From contig NC_134995.1 of the NCBI RefSeq assembly GCF_050947335.1, positions 3,324,501 to 3,388,500 of the forward strand: a DNA stretch of 64,000 bases. The letters are read 5' to 3'. Source of the DNA: Megachile rotundata (lineage: Eukaryota; Arthropoda; Insecta; Hymenoptera; Megachilidae). Position 1 is the first letter of the stretch, and every line of letters begins with the position of its first letter. Below are positions 55,261 to 64,000 of the stretch, one piece after another. The notes beneath the pieces are model-generated. The model was given only the letters and a program-made list of their open reading frames with translations, was not told where the DNA came from and ran no database searches. Made by a program: the position numbers and the translations under genes.

Positions 55261-58200
55261 ATTTTGACATCGGAAATGGAAAGGATGGACAATTTTACGT
55301 CTAGATACGATCTTGGCGATTCGAAAAATTTAAATATATATATACAATATATATATATATATAGAATTTCTTGGAAATATAATTCTATACATGTACACAT
55401 ATACATATAGAATATATGTATCATAAAATTGCCACGTTTGCTTGCATACTGTTATATACATACATATTTGAAAATTCAAATTTCATTATATTTGTGTTGT
55501 CTGTAATCTCTGATTTTGTTGCCATCATGGTGCGCATGGTCAAAGAGTAGATATAATAAGAGCCTTATGATGGTACCTTTGATGTTTGACATAGCCTCTT
55601 CCCTTAAATTACTTGTGCACTCGAGCGCGAAATTTAAATAAAATTTTAATTTGATGTCCACCTCTAACAATTATAAATCCATTTGTGTTACAAATTTTCA
55701 GTATATTATCAATTTAGAAGCATTTACATCAGTTTTATTAGATTGTGAAGTTAAAAAAGAAAGACTAAAATAGTTACTCTAGAATATAAATTATAAGAAC
55801 TTATGTTATCATAAATAAGAAATGATTATCGTAAATAAGTTACAAAGAAATGCAAAACTATGTATTACAGTGTTACTTAAAAATACTTATTACTAATAAA
55901 TTACAGATGAATGTGTTATGTATTCATTATGACATGTATTCATTACAAATAATAAATAAATTTAAAAAAAAATATGTTATCAATGAGTTATAAATAATTC
56001 ACTATACATAAACACACAAAATATAAATACAATATCAATCACGTCTCTTGTATTTAATTCTAATTCATTCATAAGTTGTGTCGACTATACAACTGTATTA
56101 CATATTGACACTGCTAGTATAAACATGATACATATAAAATTGTTATTCTTTGTATGTATATATTATATTCCCACCTAGGGCCCTATTTTGATTCTTATTT
56201 GGCTCGTTACTAACAAGACACATTAAAATCGACACAGGTCAATTTTTATGCATTGTTAGCATAATATAGAGCTCATTAAAATGTTTCACACGTATATTTT
56301 TTTTATTGGCAATCGTCGATGCTGAAAGGATGAAAATAGCCCCCAAAGTTGGAGTTGCAAAACCTCAGGAACTACCAGGTATTCAAGAAAAAGGTAGGTG
56401 GAAAATTCAAAATGCGATTTATGTATTTTTGGATAGTAAATTTTTGTATATATGTATATGTACATCTTTTTTGATAAATCTATTTGTTTAAAAAATATAG
56501 TGGAAAATAATATATTTTTGTCATTTTTTTGGCAAAATGTTGATCTATTTTCATAAAAATTGGTATAAATAAACTACACATCTTGACAAAGAATGCAGAT
56601 AAACTAGAATTTTTGAATTTACTGTTATAGTAAATGTTATTGCGTGGCAAATTGTACTCACATCTCAACTCACCTCTCTGTAGCGATGTCTACGTTTTGT
56701 TTTGATATAAATTTATGTAATATTATTCAATTAGAAACGACACAATAGGTGAAATAGGTAAGTACGACAGACATGAGAAATACTATATTAGTTTATTGGA
56801 ATAGAAGTGGTTGTTTCTTCAAAATTATTTCACGTTTAGAATATAATAGTGTAATAGTAACCCTGAGAAGAGTCGATGTTGTTAGTCCTAAAAAAAGCTG
56901 ATTTTGGTACTCTCAAGAAAAATTGGTATTTTAATTTTAAATAGGTGCTACCGCCGAAAATATGTGTGAGTTTAGGCGCCCATTTATCAATTTTGATTAA
57001 TTGGAGACGTGGTCCTTCCAAACACCTGGGTCTTCTTCCTACGCGCCCATTCCTGGATTGACTGTGGTATCTGTGGATTGAGTTCTATTACAATACATAT
57101 ACATATACATATATTCTGTTCTGAGCTGTGGCTACATCGATTGCTTCAGCTCACAAAATGAGAACGATTCAAACATGATTCTTTCGGCGAATTGGGATAT
57201 TCAAAGCAAAACAACCAAAGTGCAACGATCGATCAGTAATCGATGCATTAAATGTAAGAGTGTAGAATGGCAACCGCTGCGAAGTACGCGAGTGTGTGTA
57301 TTTCTGTCGACAAAATGCGAAGTGTGAAATAAGTCATGTATGTAAAGTATGAAATAGATAAAAGACGTTTGCTAACGAAGATGGAAACGTCGAGAAAGAT
57401 TCGAGGAAATATCGAGAAAACACCGAGAACATTCAGCGGTCGTATCGATAAAGATGTATGTAGATGCGATCGCAGCTTGACGAGGCCTTTTTGTAACGAA
57501 CTTTCGAGTATTCACCACACAATATTGATAACAATATCTGACTAGTATGAGACTTGAAAATTGATAACTGAAATTATTTGAGAAATTGTAAACAAAAAAA
57601 TTTAGTCTGTAGATGCGAAGCAGCAATAAAGAATGTTGCACATAATTGCTTTAAGCATGTATTGTATGTATATCAAGTAAACTCTCTCTAATTGTCATAC
57701 ATTTTCGATGTATAATTTTTTCGTAAAACTTTTCAGAGTTTTGGTTTGAAAAATAGAATGAAAAAGTCTTATTAGATGTTCTCTACAAGAGTCTTATTTA
57801 GTTTTATCATAGCATCCTAAGTAGCGTAATTTAATAACAATTGTAAATTCCTCTCAGAATATTTTCGTTTTGTTATTCCGAACGTAATTATCGCAGTGGA
57901 TTTACATGGTACTTTATCAAATCGATGGACTGTATACTTTGAAATTTGGTAAGTATTTTGATTATTACAATTATCTTACGTTGAAATACAGCGAATTAAA
58001 TAAAAATCAGTTTTTTCGCAGTCTTGAAGCATTTCTATGAATAAACTTGCTACATCGAAATGTTCATTAAATGAAAAATATGATAGATGTATTCTGAAAA
58101 TAAAAGATTGGTGTTTCCATTGCTGTTTTGTTAAATTTTTTACAATAATTTTTTTGCTTTCTAGGGACGCTTAAAGTCTTAAGAACGATTTTTATTTTAA

Positions 58201-58799
58201 AGTAGGATAATACGGGCAACAAAAATAGCGCGAAAAATAAAAACTGTTTTACACACGAAGCTACCTGCTTCTAAGCAATGTAACTGCAACTTGTCTGAAA
58301 AATTTGTTCATTCCGTGTAACATGACAAAACTGAACAAATGTCAAAAAAATTGCTGAGATATTCTTTATATCATTATAACTTCGCAGAGGAGCAATTCAT
58401 CTAAAATCTTGAAAAAGCATCTGAAAATAGGGATTCCATACTTTCAACGACCTTTTTAACGATGATGACATTAATATTTTCATTGGAATTATGACCATCT
58501 ACTTTATTTCGGATTCGTAGAGGTGATCTCTTAATTTTTGTCAGAATATTATGCAAAATATATGCAAGAATTGAAAAATATTTTAAAATGTTTCCAGTAT
58601 CTTTATTCAGTATTCTGAAACAATGTTTGAAAATACAACTATCAAAATATTAATTGAATAAGTTGCCAGTTCGTTACAATTTTACAAAGCAATATTGTTT
58701 ATCTTTGTAAATAGGTTACTTAATGAAAAATCTATACTTTTCTCAGAAAATTACTTTTAGCTAAATGAATTCGTAAATTAGCAGAATTATCGACTTTAG
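55261..58799. other. AT-rich intergenic DNA
   Basis: It includes AT microsatellites (about 55331-55366 and 57093-57114). Near 56286-56370 a block (CACACGTATATTTTTTTTAT ... AAAATAGCCCCCAAAGTT) resembles the end of the long-TIR element at 39210. No gene is supported; short ORFs at 56836-57021 and 57336-57545 have no recognised domain. Confidence 0.45.
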
Positions 58800-59060
58800 G
58801 GATGGAAAATCCCAACATTTCCCTTCTTAAAACTTTGCGTCCACAGAAAGTAACGGTATGGGCGGCAATATCGATAAAAGGAATTTACTTACAATTCTCG
58901 AAACAACGGTAACTGATGCAAATTACAAATAGCTTTTAGAGACAACATTTTCTCCTTGTGTAAAAGAGGATTTGAGTGTTTCTTGTTATGCTAGACGAAG
59001 TTGCACCATATTGGACCCAAGGGTTCTTTGAAACAATTCACTGGGTTTATACACTCCCTT
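58800..59060 (+). pseudogene. Decayed mariner-like transposase fragment
   Basis: Translated pieces in shifting frames read PQKVTVWAAISIKGIYLQF, then DANYK, then VMLDEVAPYWTQGFFETI. This follows the order of mariner-family core motifs (QKVTVWxAxSxxGI, ENYxxLL, QQDGAPPHW). It has several frameshifts and stops and no visible termini. Confidence 0.65.
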
Positions 59061-59893
59061 AGTCCCATAATAATAGTAGCAGTTGATGAAGTTAATTTAT
59101 CCCAAAGTAACAATGATAAAAGGCAATAAATACAAAACGTAGCATCTGTTGTAAAAAAAAATAGATTAAATTAAATAGTAGTTTCAATTTTTCAATCATT
59201 TCGTTACTGCATTTAAAGACTTGTAGGTATGCACCCTTGATTGCGAAGCTTTGCTATCTTAATAAATTAAAAGCTTAAAATTAGTAGAGCCATCGTTCTG
59301 TATTGTTTCCGATATAACTAGTTGAAGTGACAGAAACGTATTATCCAGAATTTCGGGGGAAACATGTACATATTGCTCATATTGCTCAGCTGTACATATT
59401 GTTAGATTCCGATTTATTAATCAGATTACAATGACACTTAGGATCTAGAATTACGCTGCGATTCAACTTCTGTTTAAAATTGCGTGTAACAATGTTAATG
59501 TAAAAAAAACATTCTGGGGAGCTTCGAAGGTTCTTTTAAGGATTTGGGATTCGGTCTTGGAGGTAGTGGGAATGACGAAAAGGACCAATAGGGATTGTCG
59601 GATAACGAAGAGTCGGACGTATTATTCAGAATCAGTGAGTAAGGGTTTAAGGGTCGCATGACTAACTATGTACGGAAAGATGACGGGATTGAGTTTGGAA
59701 CATAACAATGTTGACTATTCTAGAACGATAAAGATACTGACTAATCTAAAGAAATAAAAATATTGATTAACCTAAAGTGATATCCAACAATATTGATCAT
59801 TTCTATTAATTCATCAATTTTGTTGGGCGAGGTTTGGCGGTATCGAGTTAAAAAAAACCCCATTCTAATACATAAAATTCTGGTCTATTGTTA
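59061..59893. other. Intergenic DNA, nothing certain
   Basis: A block of mixed composition at 59510-59700 precedes the solo LTR. No ORF or repeat is supported. Confidence 0.45.
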
Positions 59894-60951
59894 TGTTCGC
59901 GCAATGGGTAAATATGAACTTTCCATTGGCTGTTCTCGAAGGTTGTAAATCTTCGACCCATTGCGTCTCCACAACTTGTTACAGTGATGGAGATTACATG
60001 TTGAATTGTTAGATTTGATGTTACAAAAAAGATATATATAGAGTGACTCAGAGTCTTTCACATTGGTGTGTCCAGGTCAACAAAGGTTGTAAATCATCAC
60101 CCCACAAGTTGATACATTCTTGGTCGTAATGAAAGCAGGTTAGGTTAGTCAGTTTGGTTGTGAGTTTCTATGGAAGGCAGTTCGAAATACTGATGTATTG
60201 CGGCTCTTGGGGATCGTCTCAATGTTGATCAAATCAACGGAATTTGTTTTCTGTTCGACTTAGTACTCTGCTGTACCCTCGTGTCTTTATAATGGCTGTT
60301 GAATGTTGTTGCTGTTGACAGTTGCGATAAATCGCAAAGATAAGTGGGCATCATCAAAAGAAGTCCAAGATTAAATGAGTTGCCTAAAAACTGCCACACA
60401 AGAAAGAAATGGAGGAAGGTCAGGTCGTAAAGGCGTCACCATAAAGGACTAATCAGGACAGTTTGTCACTTGGAAAAAATAATGATTGGTGAGATGGTTC
60501 AGCGAATGAGATCGTGAGACCCTTAGCCTTCACTCTAAGGTTGTAAATATCGTTTGTAAATGCCTTATTAACATAAGGTGACCCAAACACTTGAGTGATT
60601 TGGGTCCTTCTAAGGAACTCGGTAATGGGGCACACTGCGAGACTGCTGAATGATCGAGTCCAAGTGCATTGACCCGCCGAGTGCACAAGGACTGCGTAAA
60701 CACCATACACCGCAGAGGTGCACAATTTAGGATCAAAGAAATAATCTTCCTTAAGGAAATATATATTGGCACTAGAATGATGTGCTTTTTTGGCCTACTA
60801 GAAGGCTATTGTCAATAATTAAGAACGTCAAGTTATGGAGACCTTTATGTGGTCTTAATTATCCGTTTACAATTGTAAGACTGAAACGTTCTTGGGTTTG
60901 ACAGGATACCCATAAATAGTAAGCTAATGTTATTCTGAGCAACTCGGAACA
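59894..60951 (-). repeat. Solo LTR of the 1-5585 family, long variant
   Basis: On the plus strand it runs from TGTTCGCGCAATGGG to CTCGGAACA, the same orientation as 4710-5585, but 1,058 bases long. The outer parts match the 876-base LTR. The middle (about 60140-60410) differs and instead resembles the interior of the first element (1188-1318 and 2270-2310). The flanks TGTTA and CTATA do not form a TSD. Confidence 0.85.
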
Positions 60952-62033
60952 CTATATGACTGTGATTTCATTTCTATTTTTCACCCATTAGGAAATCCTT
61001 TCTTTACTAGTAACGGATCATTGTCTATTAAATGTAATTTTGCGTTATCCTGTTAAACAAATATGGGACAGTATCTTGATTTTTCTGGCCACTTTTTGCA
61101 AATTGTTTTATTGCATGCACAGCAATAAGCGACGGCGACCGTTGTGGTTTACAGGGTTAATAATTGTAAAAATTGAAATTTTGTAAATTACTATATAACA
61201 AACGTGTTAAACATTCCCAAAAGTGTCAAGATAGAAACGTGTGTTTTAATCACAATGTATTACAATATTCCGAGAGATTGCCATGAAGCCATTATTGGAC
61301 TACACGCTTAGGGATGCCGGTTAGTGATTTATGCATAGACTTTGATAAAGATAATAGATTGAATGCGTGGCGCGTGTATCTAGAACTTATTCAAATTGCT
61401 TTCAAACGTTTTCTGGATTAAATTTTTTTCAAACAGAAAATAGATATTGATAGATATGATGTGAATATTGTTAACTGGCAGTTCTCTAATTTCTTTAACA
61501 CTGCTAACTTTTGATTTCAATTACATACATTATACTACTAGAGCACAGGGATTATAGAAAAAGAAATAAAATTAAGACAGTGTATTGTTGGTAAATTACC
61601 AAAATAATTTATTATTTTTCATACTCTTTATATTTCTTTAGAGTTCACTCAAAAAGACATTCCATAATTCGTGAATGATTGTAGTATTTATTTTGTAAAT
61701 GCAAATTAAATTTATTAACTATAGAACTTAATGAACTAATAGTGAGAAAATCTCAATAAAAGTGTTAAAAGTAATTACACTCGTCCTTCAATTTACACCT
61801 TCAATTCGTTTCATGTGGATTCGTTATACGCGAATAAAAATCGCGTAAAAGAAGTCTATTCGTACAAAAGAAAAAATACTAGAAATAGGAATTAGTACAT
61901 ACATAAGAAAGTTTTCACTTTTAAAACTTGTAGGAAAGTGCATTTTCTGACCGCGCAAATTAAAATCGCAAATACAAACCACTGTGGTATATGTAGTTCC
62001 GTATTATGCAAGTTCTTATAACGCGAATTTCTA
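60952..62033. other. AT-rich intergenic DNA
   Basis: No supported gene or repeat. Confidence 0.5.
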
Positions 62034-62378
62034 CAGGGTGTCTCACAACTTGTGTAATTCCTGGAAAGGGGTGGCAGAGGACGTAAGTTTCAATAAGATT
62101 TTTCTTTGCAAAAATGGGGTTTGAAGCTTCATTTTTGAATTATTAAGGAAAAACACGGACCAATTAGAGCGCGGAGATTACGCATGCGCAGATGCGAGAG
62201 CGCAGCTTCGAGCGAAGTGGCTGAGCGTACGTAATCCTCGCGCTCTGATTGGTCCGTGTTTTTTCTTAATTATTCAAAGAAGAAGCTTCAAACCCCATTT
62301 TTACAAAGGGAAATCTTATTCAGAATTATGTCGTCTACCACTGCTTTCCAGGAGTTACACGAGTTGTGAGACACCCTG
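62034..62378. mobile_element. Complete fold-back MITE, TA target
   Basis: 345 bases, almost a perfect palindrome. The left arm starts CAGGGTGTCTCACAACTTGT, the right arm ends with its complement (ACGAGTTGTGAGACACCCTG), and the arms run to the centre through ACACGGACCAAT / ATTGGTCCGTGT. TA flanks both ends (62032-62033, 62379-62380). There is no coding capacity. A half copy lies at 41990. Confidence 0.92.
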
Positions 62379-64000
62379 TATAACACGCCAAAAATATTGC
62401 GATTACTGATCTTATATAACACAATTCCTTATAGAAGGAATCAATAATAAAATATTAAATCTGCTTTACGTTATATTTTAATTCAATTTCAATGTAATAA
62501 AAAATTGATTATATACATTGATACTATTTCTATCTGATTAATTATATAATTTATTTTTAAAATGCTGTCCTATTTGATAAAACAGAAAATAAAATTTGGC
62601 ATAACAATAATCATTTTGATGCTGTTAGTTTCAAATATACGCGTTATACAAGAAAAATTTCCGTATAATACGATTTTCTATATTATGAATTTATGTATAC
62701 GAACTTATTAGTCACCTTATACGGGACTTTAGAACAGTGTCATAATTTACTACTTAAAAAAGAGAGACTCGTGTAGGAAAGTGCAATATAAATTGAAGGT
62801 GGAGTACATGCTTCTAAATTTTTACATCTTTAAATTTCTAAACTTTTAAATTCCTATGTTTCAACATTTGAACATTTTTTCTATATTTTTATATTGCAGA
62901 GTGTTTAAATTAAAAACACAATTTAAAAAGACAGTACATTAAAATATTTTAAAGTATGTAAATTTGAAAGCTTGAAAATTGGAATGTTTCAAAATCTTTT
63001 ATTCACCCGGCGATTATGGGCAGTTCTGAGCCTTCTGGGAATTCTCTCCAATTTCACTGAGTAAAAGCCAGATTTGAGCCCCTGGGTACAATGTATACAG
63101 ATACTGTTCTCGTTGTTATGTAATTTTCAAGGATATAAGAAAGAATACTACCTCGAAATACTTAAGTTCGTTAGCCACGGTTAGTAATTATTAATAAAAG
63201 TCAGTTAAGCATCCTTCCCGTACTTATTAAATTAAACACATCAAATATTCTTACAATTTATCATAATTGAAATTGGAATCCTTATGACTGACAATAAGTA
63301 ATAAATGCTCTACAGAATAAGCTTGTTATTTATTTGAGGCACGAATTAAACGCATTCATAGAATTTTATGTGTTTTTTAACTGACAATGGCCGATTGAGT
63401 GAACGGTAATCAAAGTTTGAATAAAAAAATATTGTTTTCATTATTTTGTTGAAACTGATTAAATATTTTTAATTTATAGAAATGTAATGTTACTGCACCT
63501 AAGTAGAATTATTACTATACATGCTGAAATTGCAATGGATGGTCTACTAGCTTCGTAGCTTGGTTCAGGAATTAAAGTTTCTTAATAAAAGGAGTAAAGG
63601 ATGACTAGAAAGGCCGTAATATCAGCAGTTTAATTACACTTCTCGTCGTTCATTTATATCAATCAGTATCAGTTCAGACTGTGACGATTAACGGAGCTGA
63701 CATGCTGGACTATCTTGTGGGTGTACCAGGGTTGGCTGATTGTGTAACTTTAATGCCATCTATCACGCCTTTATTTCCCACTCCTGCAAAATTGCATCGC
63801 TTCTCCAACGCGAAATAGGAGTATCGTTTCGAAGATAAATGGTATAAGAACCAATACCGTTAATAATTTGCAAGAATATCAGCAAGTTCCTGATAGGAAC
63901 AATTAAGCGTTCAGTGAGTAATTATTAATGAAATTATATTTCATTAGTGAATTAAGATATCTGTAACTTATATTTTCTTATCGTTATAATATTATTTAAA
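62379..64000. other. AT-rich intergenic DNA
   Basis: Nothing recognisable up to the window end; a mixed-composition patch at 63005-63110 has no identified content. Confidence 0.5.

Noticed and set aside
1..64000. CRISPR arrays, tRNA or rRNA genes, telomeric TTAGG arrays
   Set aside because: No regularly spaced short repeats with unique spacers, no cloverleaf-type A and B box pairs, and no TTAGG runs were seen on reading both strands.

Overview
This is a gene-poor, AT-rich piece of an animal genome, almost certainly an insect. A hymenopteran (bee, wasp or ant) is my best guess, from the mixture of mariner, Tc1, pogo-like, Transib, BEL/Pao and errantivirus-type elements and the AT-rich intergenic DNA. 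The order is inference; the sequence does not prove it. No complete host gene, tRNA, rRNA or CRISPR array is visible. What can be annotated is a layered set of transposable elements, many with exact boundaries and target-site duplications (TSDs).

Left part (1-9276). Bases 1-5585 are a long non-coding LTR element on the minus strand: a partial 3' LTR at 1-481, an 876-base 5' LTR at 4710-5585, a tRNA-Tyr-type primer binding site, a polypurine tract and a 4.2-kb interior without long ORFs. Next come a fold-back element with inverted arms of about 190 bases (6495-7346) and a diverged BEL-type solo LTR (8497-9276, TSD ACTTG).

Nested core (9317-19847). A RAG1-related Transib transposon with 35-base inverted termini starting CACAGTG and the 5-base TSD GGCCG carries a two-exon transposase gene. 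A 7,017-base BEL/Pao retrotransposon (11795-18811, TSD GAAGG) sits inside that transposase. The transposase reading frame resumes correctly on the far side and contains one TGA stop. The BEL copy has young LTRs (6 differences seen in 669), a gag and pol in one frame separated by TGA-CTAG, and a broken integrase.

Middle (19848-34050). A 498-base internally deleted mariner (23336-23833), a 5'-truncated Tc1 transposase (24572-25436), a 280-base dispersed repeat (second copy at 46710), the integrase tail of a Gypsy-type element, a solo LTR, and a 5'-truncated errantivirus-like endogenous retrovirus on the minus strand (27879 to about 33720). The latter has pol and an envelope-like gene, each carrying one in-frame stop.

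Right part (34051-64000). Mostly AT-rich DNA without recognisable genes, punctuated by a long-TIR element holding a DDE transposase fragment (39210-41198), a perfect CTCF-consensus site (41917-41930), a half MITE, a pogo-like element with a Psq-type HTH exon and many copies of a subterminal motif (42744-44019), a second copy of the 491-base LTR (45121-45617), two solo LTRs of the first element's family (50913-51721 and 59894-60951), a 42-base tandem repeat, mariner remnants and a complete fold-back MITE with TA TSD (62034-62378).
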